Source: Corynebacterium imitans (GTDB lineage Bacteria; Actinomycetota; Actinomycetes; Mycobacteriales; Mycobacteriaceae). From it: a DNA stretch of 64,000 bases. A program made the position numbers and the translations under genes. The notes under the pieces were generated by a model. The model was not told the DNA's origin and did no database searches. It saw only the letters and a program-made list of their open reading frames with translations. The stretch spans positions 2,379,159 to 2,443,158 of the forward strand of contig NZ_CP009211.1 in the NCBI RefSeq assembly GCF_000739455.1. The letters run 5' to 3'. Positions 53,999-62,829 of the stretch are shown in pieces. The stretch's first letter is position 1. Each line of letters starts with the position of its first letter.

Positions 53999-56682
53999 CG
54001 AAGTTAACTCTGAGTAATTTCGACGAGTTTTTCGCCGCCATGAACAACGGACACTTTCCATTTTCGTGGCAGTGTGAGCTTCTCGAATACATTGTGCGTA
54101 CCGGGCGATGGCCAGACCAAATCGCGGCCCCAACTGGTGCAGGGAAATCTTCAGTTGTCGACGTCCACATTTTCGCGAATGCCCTGTTTGCGGCAGGGGA
54201 AGCTCCGCGCGTCCCACGCAGATTACACACAGTGGTGAATCGTCGCGGCCTCGTGGACAACCAGTACCAACGTGCCCTCGAGATACAACGGGCATTGACA
54301 CAAAGCACTACCGATGACGGTAACCACCCAGACGTAGTACGCAAGGTTGCAGACGCATTACGTAGCCTGGTACCCGTCGGCAGTAACATGCCGTGCACCG
54401 TGTCTGTATTACGCGGCGGGCTCAGCTCACGGTCACTGCCGGTAAGTGACCTTGCGAGCTGTGCTGTCATTGCCTCAACACCAGACATGTGGGGTTCACG
54501 CGCACTCTTCCAGGGGTATGGTTCGACGAAGTACGCTCGTCCCAGAGAAACTACTCTTGTCACGAGTGACTCGGTGGTTGTGCTTGACGAGGCACACTTG
54601 AACCGTCAACTGTTAATCACTGCACGCCGAATCAGGGAAATTCAGTTAGCTGGTGCAGACACTGGTCTCCCTGCGCTCCAAGTCGTCGAGACGACAGCAA
54701 CTCCCGCAAACCAGTCTGAAGATTTGTCGGTGATCGGGGTAGACCCCAATACGCTCGACGAAAGCCGAGACGCCGCCCTGCAACGCAGGCTCCATGCGAC
54801 GAAGCAGTTGAAACACGTCCAAACCCCCAAGTGGAATGGCAGGAAGGCAAACCGTGGCGTAGTGGACGGTGCACTTGAGCAGATTCACGCATGGCTGGAA
54901 GAAGACAATCGCGTCGGTCCGATTGGTTGCATCGTGAACCACGTAGATACGGCGCTCAAAGTAGCCAACGCGCTCAAGAGGAAGAAAGTACGGTATATCC
55001 TCCTCGTCGGCCGCTTGCGCCCATTTGACCTCCAAAAACTCGAAGAAGACTACCCGGGCGTGCTTACTCCTACTGGAAACAAGCAGGTTGACGTCGTTGT
55101 TGCAACGCAAACTCTTGAGGTTGGAGTAGACGTTGATTTCCAATACATGGTCACAGAACTAGCTCCAGCTACTGCAATTCAACAACGCAGCGGACGTGTC
55201 AACCGCCTCGGAAAATACGATACATCTGAGCTAGCAATTCTTGAGCCGGTTGCTCCACCTGCCGCAAATAAAGAATTCGCGCCATACAAAGGGGACGATC
55301 TCAACGATGCCTTTCAATGGCTTACGGCTTTCGAAAACGGCACTGACGTAAATCCTGCGCTGCTCGCTTCGAACCCGGCCCCTCCGACAACGCCCTCACG
55401 ACTGCTCTATCAGCGTTTGGAGTACCGAGATGTAGAACTCCTCGCGAAATCAGCCGAGCGTCGCGCAAACCCGATCGAGCTTGATTTCTGGCTCCGAGAC
55501 TCTCTAGAGACGGAAGCCCCTAGCGCTGGCGTAGTTCTGCGCAAAAAGCTCCCGCAAACGCAGGAAGCAACCGTAGAACTGCTAGAGGCCTTGCCGCCTC
55601 GAGCTGAAGAGGTTTTTCCGGGGTCGATATCTACCGTCAGAGAACTCGCCGTCAAGCTCCAGCAAGACAGCGAGGAACGCCGAGCGGCTACGTTACTGTT
55701 GGTGTATCGCGCAGGCGATATTGAGCTCCTTGACGAGCCGAATGAGATCAAGCCAGGCGATACACTCATCGTAAGCGATCAGCTACCGTTCACTACCCAG
55801 GGCGTGCTGACGATTCCAGCTGAGGACGAGCAACTGCCAGATGAAGTTCCAGCGGACGGAGTCACCGTTTACTTGCCCGATGAGGAAGACCTTGACCTCG
55901 ATCTCTTCCGAGCAGCAAGCTCGATGACCCCAGCTGAGTTTCTGGAATTTTGGTACGACCGCTTTCCTGGTGACGCCGAAGCTGGCATGAGTATCGAAGT
56001 TTCTGCATCGTCGATCGAGGACCCGCGAGGCGACCTTGCCGCTTGGATTCTCCGCCGCGATTCACAGACGCTGCGCACTGATGCCGAGACTGTGCAGGAA
56101 TGGTCACCTCGTGTGGACAAAAACACCCCACCGCCCTCCCTGACTCAACACCAGACTGACGTAGCTAAGCGGGCGCGGATTATCTGTGATTCCCTGAGTG
56201 TCAATCCAGCTCTTGCAGACCGGGTGGTTACAGCGAGCTTGCTTCACGACGAGGGCAAGCGCGATCCCCGCTTTCAGCGGATGCTGGGAAACCTCGATCT
56301 TGACCAACCATGGGCCAAGAGCCGTACCCGGAGCCGACAAGAGATCCAGCGAGCAAAAGCTGGAAGTGGTTTGCCTGTTGGGTGGCGGCATGAACAGCTC
56401 TCTGCAGCTATGGCTGAAGACCTTCGTCTCCAAGGAGACGAGCGCGTCGACGAGCTGGTTGTACACATTGTTGGCGCGAGCCACGGCCGCGGACGAGACT
56501 TATTCCCCCAAGTTGGTGAAGAACTCCTTGTTGGATCTGCAACCGCACAGAAGTTGTTCACACAGGGTCAGTGGGAAAGCCAAGTACGCAAGCTCACAAG
56601 GGAATACGGTGCCTACGCCCTGGCTGCTTGCGAAGCGCTCGAGCGCGCAGCGGACGCGCAGATTTCAGGAGAAGGACGATGA
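53995..56682 (+). CDS. cas3: Type I-G Cas3 helicase-nuclease (C-terminal HD)
   Basis: An 895-residue effector. Walker A APTGAGKS (about 45-52), motif II VVLDEAHL (about 194-201), motif III TTATP and motif VI QRSGRVNRLG. The HD nuclease is at the C-terminus, with HQTDVAKRA, SLLHDEGK (HD about 750-751), GWRHEQLSAAM and VGASHGRGRD. Helicase-before-HD order is typical for type I-G and opposite to most type I Cas3. It unwinds and degrades target DNA after Cascade binding. 4-nt overlaps on both sides. Confidence 0.95.
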   Translation: MTKLTLSNFDEFFAAMNNGHFPFSWQCELLEYIVRTGRWPDQIAAPTGAGKSSVVDVHIFANALFAAGEAPRVPRRLHTVVNRRGLVDNQYQRALEIQRALTQSTTDDGNHPDVVRKVADALRSLVPVGSNMPCTVSVLRGGLSSRSLPVSDLASCAVIASTPDMWGSRALFQGYGSTKYARPRETTLVTSDSVVVLDEAHLNRQLLITARRIREIQLAGADTGLPALQVVETTATPANQSEDLSVIGVDPNTLDESRDAALQRRLHATKQLKHVQTPKWNGRKANRGVVDGALEQIHAWLEEDNRVGPIGCIVNHVDTALKVANALKRKKVRYILLVGRLRPFDLQKLEEDYPGVLTPTGNKQVDVVVATQTLEVGVDVDFQYMVTELAPATAIQQRSGRVNRLGKYDTSELAILEPVAPPAANKEFAPYKGDDLNDAFQWLTAFENGTDVNPALLASNPAPPTTPSRLLYQRLEYRDVELLAKSAERRANPIELDFWLRDSLETEAPSAGVVLRKKLPQTQEATVELLEALPPRAEEVFPGSISTVRELAVKLQQDSEERRAATLLLVYRAGDIELLDEPNEIKPGDTLIVSDQLPFTTQGVLTIPAEDEQLPDEVPADGVTVYLPDEEDLDLDLFRAASSMTPAEFLEFWYDRFPGDAEAGMSIEVSASSIEDPRGDLAAWILRRDSQTLRTDAETVQEWSPRVDKNTPPPSLTQHQTDVAKRARIICDSLSVNPALADRVVTASLLHDEGKRDPRFQRMLGNLDLDQPWAKSRTRSRQEIQRAKAGSGLPVGWRHEQLSAAMAEDLRLQGDERVDELVVHIVGASHGRGRDLFPQVGEELLVGSATAQKLFTQGQWESQVRKLTREYGAYALAACEALERAADAQISGEGR

Positions 56683-57710
56683 AACACAGTCTCGTAGTTG
56701 CAGGGAATGTATATTCCGGTTTATCTCATTTCGCCCTTGCTGGGCTGAGTCTCCTCGCACGGTCGCTGAGTGACGGTGTAGTCACCACTCATTGGAGCAA
56801 CGAACCAACGCCCCGAGGCGTCCTGGACACAGAGGACATTGCTCCTGAGGAAATCGCCATAGAGATTAAGCGCCTGAGCCAGTCGTGGTACCAGGGGTGG
56901 ACAAGCATTCGAGTCCAATATGCGGCAGGCGAGTTTTCCCCGTTCAGCCCCAGGTTCAAGCAAATTGCTCCCCGCAAGAACCCAGATGATTGGCCTAAAC
57001 ATCAGCAAGCACGTACCTCTGCTCTCGATAAGTTGTCCGTTGATGATGACCACTTGGCGTTGCAATTAATTCACTCCCTGGGAGAAGCCGCCTACTGGAG
57101 GTTCGACGGAAAAGACCCCCGACCTGATCACGGTGCCTCCCGGTGGGAGATGAAGACCCGCAATCAAGGTGAAGAGTTCGTCTCGCAGAAGCTCTTCAAG
57201 TATGTCGAGGCCCTGAGCGATTGGGATACCAAGGATATTCTGGCCGGATTGACAGGCCAGCGCGTTAAAGATCCTTTCGGTGACGATGCTTCCAGAACGC
57301 CTTCGGGTTTTACTCCACCGGCACGGACAGACTTGGCCCTTGCATTTGCAGCGCTCATCGGTATCGGACAATTTCCAGTGAGCGCACGCGCACAGCAAAT
57401 GGCGCTCACTCCGTGTGCGTATCCGGACACAGCGCTGCATACGAAGGTAGCCGTGCTTCCCGTACCAACCATTCCTTTGACCCCCGAGAGGTTCGAAAGC
57501 ATTGTGCTCTCTCAGGAGTGGGCGTCCGTGGTCAACGCTTTTGGTGCCGAGGAAATCGGTCGAACTCCGGAGAGTTTGCTACACGACAGCGCGGTTACTG
57601 CGCTTCGGCAGTTCGGTGCGCCCGCAGCCGCTGTGTTCCGAGTCCATCTCGGAGGTAGCTCTTTAGCACCTGAGCGCTACTTCGAAAGCGGAAAGGTCCG
57701 CCTGTTGTGA
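56679..57710 (+). CDS. Candidate type I-G large subunit (Cas8/Csb3-like)
   Basis: A 343-residue protein assigned mainly by position. In type I-G operons a Cas8-type gene (Csb3 or Csx17) accompanies cas7, csb2 and cas3. It is much shorter than Csx17. The region AYWRFDGKDPRPDHGASR-EMKTRNQGEEFV (about 128-160) resembles the WxxD...KTxxGQQ pattern of that group. A Cas8 would recognise the PAM and recruit Cas3. ATG 56679 overlaps the cas3 stop, and its own stop overlaps the GTG of cas4-cas1. The family call needs a profile search. Confidence 0.65.
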   Translation: MKHSLVVAGNVYSGLSHFALAGLSLLARSLSDGVVTTHWSNEPTPRGVLDTEDIAPEEIAIEIKRLSQSWYQGWTSIRVQYAAGEFSPFSPRFKQIAPRKNPDDWPKHQQARTSALDKLSVDDDHLALQLIHSLGEAAYWRFDGKDPRPDHGASRWEMKTRNQGEEFVSQKLFKYVEALSDWDTKDILAGLTGQRVKDPFGDDASRTPSGFTPPARTDLALAFAALIGIGQFPVSARAQQMALTPCAYPDTALHTKVAVLPVPTIPLTPERFESIVLSQEWASVVNAFGAEEIGRTPESLLHDSAVTALRQFGAPAAAVFRVHLGGSSLAPERYFESGKVRLL

Positions 57711-59308
57711 CACGGGAAGAAGATTTCTTGCCGATTAGCCTCGTCCTCCATACTGCGTTTTGCGAGAGAAGGGCTTGGCTGGAGGCAAATGGCGAGTCAA
57801 CGCTGACGTATCAGATGCAGGCCGGGGATAACGCTCACGAAGCGGTCGACACCGTAGCTCACTCACGCACACACCGTTTGACGTCTTATCCCTTGCGCTC
57901 GGAGCGTCTCGGCATCGTTGGAAAAGCTGACGTAGTCGAGGTATTCGAGGGCAATGAAGTGGGACTAGTCGAGCATAAGGCAACCCCGGTTCGGCGTAAG
58001 GCCCAGGTGACCCCAGCTAATCGTCTGCAACTTGCGCTGCAACGCGAGTGTTTGCGTGATGCAGGCTTTGATGTGATCGAGCAGTCGATATATTTCACCG
58101 ATCACCGTCGGCGGGTCGAGGTGGAGCTTACTGACGACGACAGCCAAGTCGCCACCGATACGATCGCACGCACTCGAGCGATCGTTGATTCCACGCATGC
58201 GCCGGTTCCGCTTCTCGACGACGAACGGTGCTCCCGGTGCTCACATTTTTCTATTTGCCTACCTGATGAGCACCACGGCGGGAACGCGAGACGACGCATC
58301 CATGCTGCTGACCCCGATGGTCAGGTATTGCACCTCACCATGCAGGGGTCTCGCGCCAGTATTCGCAAAGGAAGGGTCGTCGTAGAAAAGTCCGGTGAGA
58401 GACTTGCAGATGCTCCACTCGCCCGGATTCATGGAGTTGTAGTCCATGGCAACATCGATCTTTCTAGCGCCTTGCACCGTAATCTCCTCTGGGACAACGT
58501 ACCGGTCGTGTGGTGTTCTTCAACAGGACGAGTCTACGGATTCTCAAAGCCCGCCGACGGCCCCAATGGCGGAGCTCGCGTGCAGCAACATGTCCTGAGC
58601 AGTCGAGGTTGTCTACCGATTGCGCGTGGAATGGTCCAAGCGAAGATTTGGAATCAGGCCACTCTGCTGCGAAGGAACGGCGACGCACCTGACGCAATCA
58701 GATATCTGCAGGCCGAGGCAGAGCGCGCAGCAACGGCCGCAGATATACCAGAGCTGTTTGGGATCGAGGGAGATGCCGCTGCACAGTATTTTCATGAATT
58801 CGGGTCGATGTTGCGCCCAGCACAAATGGAAACTCTTGGTTGGCAGTGGAAAGGACGGCATGGTCGTGGTGCAAGCGATCCGCTCAATATCTTGCTGAAT
58901 TACTGCTACGGCTTGCTCAGGGCCGAAGTACTCCGAGCAATCCTCAGCTGTGGTTTAGACCCGCACGCGGGGTTCTTGCATAGTAGCGGCCGTAACAAGC
59001 CCGCACTCGCACTGGATCTCATGGAGGAGTTTCGAGCCCCGCTGGCTGACTCGGTAGTGCTTTCTCTTGTGAATCGGCGCGAGATTAAGGCTAGCGACTT
59101 TACCCACGTCAACGGGGCTGCTCGCCTTCGCGACCAGGCAAGAAGAAAAGTGATTGCGGCCTTCGAACGTCGAGTGCAGACAAGCATTCGCCATCCCCTT
59201 TTTGGCTACGACGCGACATGGCGTCGGGTAATAGAAATCCAGGCCAGGATGGTGCTCGGCGTCATCACCGGCTCCCAACCATCCTACGAAGGCGTGAGGG
59301 TTCGATGA
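57707..59308 (+). CDS. cas4-cas1: Cas4-Cas1 fusion
   Basis: A 533-residue adaptation protein. Residues 1-190 are Cas4: first cluster cysteine in AFCERR (about 19), GKADVVE and VEHKA nuclease residues, and C-terminal cluster CSRCSHFSIC (about 175-184). Residues 200-533 are Cas1: EGDAAAQYF (Glu about 355), FLHSSGRNKPALALDLMEEFR (His about 424, Glu about 439). Cas4-Cas1 fusions are a hallmark of type I-G; Cas4 trims prespacers and reads the PAM. The start is GTG, overlapping the upstream stop. Confidence 0.95.
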   Translation: MTREEDFLPISLVLHTAFCERRAWLEANGESTLTYQMQAGDNAHEAVDTVAHSRTHRLTSYPLRSERLGIVGKADVVEVFEGNEVGLVEHKATPVRRKAQVTPANRLQLALQRECLRDAGFDVIEQSIYFTDHRRRVEVELTDDDSQVATDTIARTRAIVDSTHAPVPLLDDERCSRCSHFSICLPDEHHGGNARRRIHAADPDGQVLHLTMQGSRASIRKGRVVVEKSGERLADAPLARIHGVVVHGNIDLSSALHRNLLWDNVPVVWCSSTGRVYGFSKPADGPNGGARVQQHVLSSRGCLPIARGMVQAKIWNQATLLRRNGDAPDAIRYLQAEAERAATAADIPELFGIEGDAAAQYFHEFGSMLRPAQMETLGWQWKGRHGRGASDPLNILLNYCYGLLRAEVLRAILSCGLDPHAGFLHSSGRNKPALALDLMEEFRAPLADSVVLSLVNRREIKASDFTHVNGAARLRDQARRKVIAAFERRVQTSIRHPLFGYDATWRRVIEIQARMVLGVITGSQPSYEGVRVR

Positions 59309-59607
59309 GTCGGGACGATACACGTCGAACGCTTATCTGTTACGACATCATCAATGATCGTCGACGCACACGCGTCGCTGATGCACTGTCAGAATTCGGA
59401 GACCGGGTGCAGTACAGCGTCTTTGTTGTGGATATCTCACCCGCCAGACTTCTACAAGTGAAGTCCCGCCTGAGCACGATTATCGAGCCAGGCGAAGATT
59501 CCATACTTTTCTGCGACCTAGGCCGAGTAGCAGAACTGAGCGAAACAAAGTTTGGGTATCTTGGAAAGTCGCGGGAGGTCACAGACAATGACGCACTGAT
59601 TCTCTAG
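59305..59607 (+). CDS. cas2: Cas2
   Basis: A 100-residue Cas2 with ferredoxin-like fold: LICYDIINDRRRTRVADALSEFG, then RVQYSVFVVDIS and DSILFCDLG. ATG 59305 overlaps the cas4-cas1 stop. It bridges Cas1 dimers in the integration complex. Last gene of the operon; the array leader starts right after. Confidence 0.96.
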   Translation: MSRDDTRRTLICYDIINDRRRTRVADALSEFGDRVQYSVFVVDISPARLLQVKSRLSTIIEPGEDSILFCDLGRVAELSETKFGYLGKSREVTDNDALIL

Positions 59608-59800
59608 CAGAATTGGTGGTAAAGCTACGAGCGCGCCGGTGTCACGCAAACCCTTGGCTTGCGCTCGCGCAGTGAATCGCCTGCTCAACATTGAGAACTC
59701 AACAGTGGATGACTTTTGAAGCGCAACGTCTTGTAGAATCGTCTTCGCACTCGCAAACCGCTGGATTTCCCCTGTTCACTGGTGCTGTTTTTCAGCCCCA
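59608..59800 (+). promoter_or_regulatory. CRISPR leader with boxA-like element
   Basis: Non-coding gap between cas2 and the first repeat. TTGAGAACTC at 59691-59700, then AGTG and ATGACTTTTG (to 59719), reproduces the rRNA leader boxA block (complement of 1743-1776) with one short gap. A TAGAAT element (59734-59739) could be a -10 that would start transcription near 59746; if so the boxA-like block would not be transcribed. The last 40 nt before the repeat are T/C-rich (GCTGTTTTTCAGCCCCA). Confidence 0.65.
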
Positions 59801-61931
59801 GTCGCCGTCCTTTACGGGACGGCCTTTCATTGAGGGGAAAAGCGAGGTTTCCGGCAAATTCACCCAGTCAAGTCGCCGTCCTTTACGGGACGGCCTTTCA
59901 TTGAGGGACCCAATGGGGGCACGATAGGGAGCCGGAGCTTGGTCGCCGTCCTTTACGGGACGGCCTTTCATTGAGGGAGGACATTGCCAACGGCAACGGG
60001 GAACGAGCGGAAGGTCGCCGTCCTTTACGGGACGGCCTTTCATTGAGGGTGGCCACCCAACCAGGCACACAGCCTGTTCGAGAAGGGTCGCCGTCCTTTA
60101 CGGGACGGCCTTTCATTGAGGGTAATGAACAAGTTCAAGGGTCGCCGGGGGAATCCCCCGTCGCCGTCCTTTACGGGACGGCCTTTCATTGAGGGGTCAC
60201 GCACCTAGACACCGTCGCGACACTCGACCAAGTCGCCGTCCTTTACGGGACGGCCTTTCATTGAGGGGCCTGCGCGGACGCGACTTCCGGCTTGTTCGGG
60301 TCGGTCGCCGTCCTTTACGGGACGGCCTTTCATTGAGGGCTCATGATCATGGCCGACGGCACCGAGACCGAGGTCGACGTCGCCGTCCTTTACGGGACGG
60401 CCTTTCATTGAGGGTTGAAAGGTCTGGTCCGCATGGCTTTCTCAATTGACGGTCGCCGTCCTTTACGGGACGGCCTTTCATTGAGGGCTCAACGCGTTCA
60501 CCACCAAAAACTCCCCCTCCGGGGTCGCCGTCCTTTACGGGACGGCCTTTCATTGAGGGTGCACACCCCAGCCCCGCTGGTCTGTCAGACGCACGTCGCC
60601 GTCCTTTACGGGACGGCCTTTCATTGAGGGGGTTCTGCCGACGACATCAAGCGCAACGTCACCATGGCGTCGCCGTCCTTTACGGGACGGCCTTTCATTG
60701 AGGGATCTTCAACGGCTTCCGGGTGGGGCCATGCGGCGAAGTCGCCGTCCTTTACGGGACGGCCTTTCATTGAGGGGTCATGCACCGCGGGCGGGGGTTC
60801 TGCACGAACTGGTCGCCGTCCTTTACGGGACGGCCTTTCATTGAGGGGACATGAAAGTGCACCTTAAGGGCGCGACGCACTGGGGTCGCCGTCCTTTACG
60901 GGACGGCCTTTCATTGAGGGGTCGTCATGGGGCCGTACAGCCTCAACGGATACATCGTCGCCGTCCTTTACGGGACGGCCTTTCATTGAGGGCGGGTAAA
61001 TGTGGTCGATGGTTAGGTTCTCGGTCGTGGTCGCCGTCCTTTACGGGACGGCCTTTCATTGAGGGACCGTGCCCGCTAGGAATCTCCAGCGTGCCCAACG
61101 TCGCCGTCCTTTACGGGACGGCCTTTCATTGAGGGGCCACACCTAATCCCTGCCTATCCTCTGCACGCGATCGGTCGCCGTCCTTTACGGGACGGCCTTT
61201 CATTGAGGGACAAAACGCGGGCCTGCAGAACTGATCATCACGGAGCTGTCGCCGTCCTTTACGGGACGGCCTTTCATTGAGGGAACCCCAACATGACCGC
61301 GTCGATCAACGGCCACGAGTCGCCGTCCTTTACGGGACGGCCTTTCATTGAGGGTTTTGGGGACGACCCAACGAGCAAGGCGCGAACCGGTCGCCGTCCT
61401 TTACGGGACGGCCTTTCATTGAGGGTGTTGCGCGGCGGCTTGGGGGTCGATTTCCGGGTATGGTCGCCGTCCTTTACGGGGCGGCCTTTCATTGAGGGTT
61501 CGCAAAACGCCTGGAAGACACGCGGCGCACGTTCCGTCGCCGTCCTTTACGGGACGGCCTTTCATTGAGGGGACACCGCCTCCGATCCCCCGCCGAACGC
61601 CGGCAGAGTCGCCGTCCATTACGGGACGGCCTTTCATTGTGGGTGGTCGACCTCGATCGCGCCGGGCGAAAGCAAGGTGTCGCCGTCCTTTACGGGACGG
61701 CCTTTCATTGAGGGACCTGCTCGAAGAACATGTGCCCATACGCCAGCGCGTCGCCGTCCTTTACGGGACGGCCTTTCGTTGAGGGTTCTTCGCTGTCTCC
61801 GGCACGATCTTGACGTACTGTCGCCGTCCTTTACGGGACAGGACGGCCTTTCATTGAAGGCCACACACCAAGTGCCTCTTCTTCCTTGGCCCGACGTCGC
61901 CGTCTGTTTCAGGACGGCCTTTCATTGAGAT
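59801..61931 (+). CRISPR. CRISPR array, 30 repeats and 29 spacers (type I-G)
   Basis: The 36-nt repeat starts GTCGCCGTCC and ends CGGCCTTTCATTGAGGG, with a 7-bp stem GCCGTCC/GGACGGC and TTTACG loop. First repeat 59801-59836, last 61896-61931; spacers are 34-39 nt. Repeats 1-23 are identical. Distal copies decay: repeat 24 (A to G in the stem), 26 (two changes), 28 (TTTCGTTG), 29 (5-nt stem insertion, 41 nt) and 30 (loop changed, ends GAT). The leader is therefore at the cas2 side. No degenerate spacer duplicates noticed. Confidence 0.99.
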
Positions 61932-61995
61932 CCTTGGCATGAGTCATCCTGGTGGTAGCAATTCACGGGGCGCTGTTTCTTAAAGGACAGCGGGG

Positions 61996-62017
61996 CGTCG
62001 ATAAGCAATGGCCCCTG
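61996..62017 (+). repeat. 22-bp repeat, right copy flanking the accessory island
   Basis: Exact inverted copy of 48331-48352. It contains the dispersed 11-mer CGTCGATAAGC followed by AATGGCCCCTG, and lies 64 nt after the last CRISPR repeat and just before the nitroreductase promoter. A closely related version (20 of 22) lies in the ABC ATPase gene at 3145-3166. Confidence 0.8.
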
Positions 62018-62033
62018 CGGTAGCGTGGGCTGC

Positions 62034-62822
62034 ATGACTGATGCACTCGCGCCCAAGCCTGAAGACCTCTCGATAGACGCGCCGCCGGAGCTGCGCGCGC
62101 AGCTGACGCACCGCACGATCCGCGAGTTCACCGATCAGCCGGTGACCGACGAGACGATGGAGACGCTGTACCGCGTGGCGATGCGGACCGCGAGCTCGCG
62201 GGGGATGCAGCACGCGAGCCTTATTCGGGTGACGGATCCGAAGCTGCGGGAGCGGCTTGCCGAGATTGGTGCGCAGGAGTACGTGGGGCGGGCACCGGTG
62301 TACTTGGTGTTTATTGTGGACTCGGCAAGGAACGCCGCCATCCTGCGGGAACAGGGCTATGACCCGGCGGCTGCGGGCAAGACGAAGGTGTTCGTCGAAG
62401 GCTTTACCGACGCCTGCCTCATGGCCCAGAACGTCGTCAACGCTGCCGAGCGGCTTGGGCTCGGTGCGAACTACCTGGGCAACATCCACAACGACACGGC
62501 CGCGGTGATTGAGACGCTGCAGCTGCCGCGCTACACGTTCCCCGTTGTCGGTCTGACGCTCGGTTGGCCGGGGCAGAACCCGCAGCTCAAGCCTCGTATG
62601 GCGCCGGAGTTCCGCGTGATGGAGAACGGTTACCAGCACCGCACTAGCTGGTCCGAGGCGCTCGCCGACTACGACAAGGAAATGACCACCTACTACGACC
62701 TGCGCAACGCCAACAGCCGCGTGGACAGCTACATCAACCAGGTGGTCAAGCAGCTTACGCCGCAGCGCGAGCTCGAAGACGAATCGCTGCAGGCTGCTCG
62801 CTGGCAGGGCTTCGTCATCTAG
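62034..62822 (+). CDS. NADPH-dependent nitroreductase, NfsA-like
   Basis: A 262-residue flavin reductase with the NfsA/FRP pattern: HRTIREFTDQPV (about 28-39), an SSRGMQ FMN-contact segment, ERLGLGANYLGNI and TFPVVGLTLGWP. It would reduce nitro or quinone compounds, or FMN, with NADPH. TAGCGT lies 7 nt before ATG 62034 (leaderless). Followed at 7 nt by the DUF488 gene, probably in one operon. Confidence 0.93.
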   Translation: MTDALAPKPEDLSIDAPPELRAQLTHRTIREFTDQPVTDETMETLYRVAMRTASSRGMQHASLIRVTDPKLRERLAEIGAQEYVGRAPVYLVFIVDSARNAAILREQGYDPAAAGKTKVFVEGFTDACLMAQNVVNAAERLGLGANYLGNIHNDTAAVIETLQLPRYTFPVVGLTLGWPGQNPQLKPRMAPEFRVMENGYQHRTSWSEALADYDKEMTTYYDLRNANSRVDSYINQVVKQLTPQRELEDESLQAARWQGFVI

Positions 62823-62829
62823 GAGGATC

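Noticed and set aside
60145..60160. GGGGGA/TCCCCC hairpin in the array as a terminator
   Set aside because: No U-tract follows and it lies within a spacer; distal repeats are otherwise intact.
59792..61864. Many short ORFs with repeated RDGLSLR/MKGRPVKDGD peptides
   Set aside because: They are translations of the CRISPR repeat on either strand, not genes.
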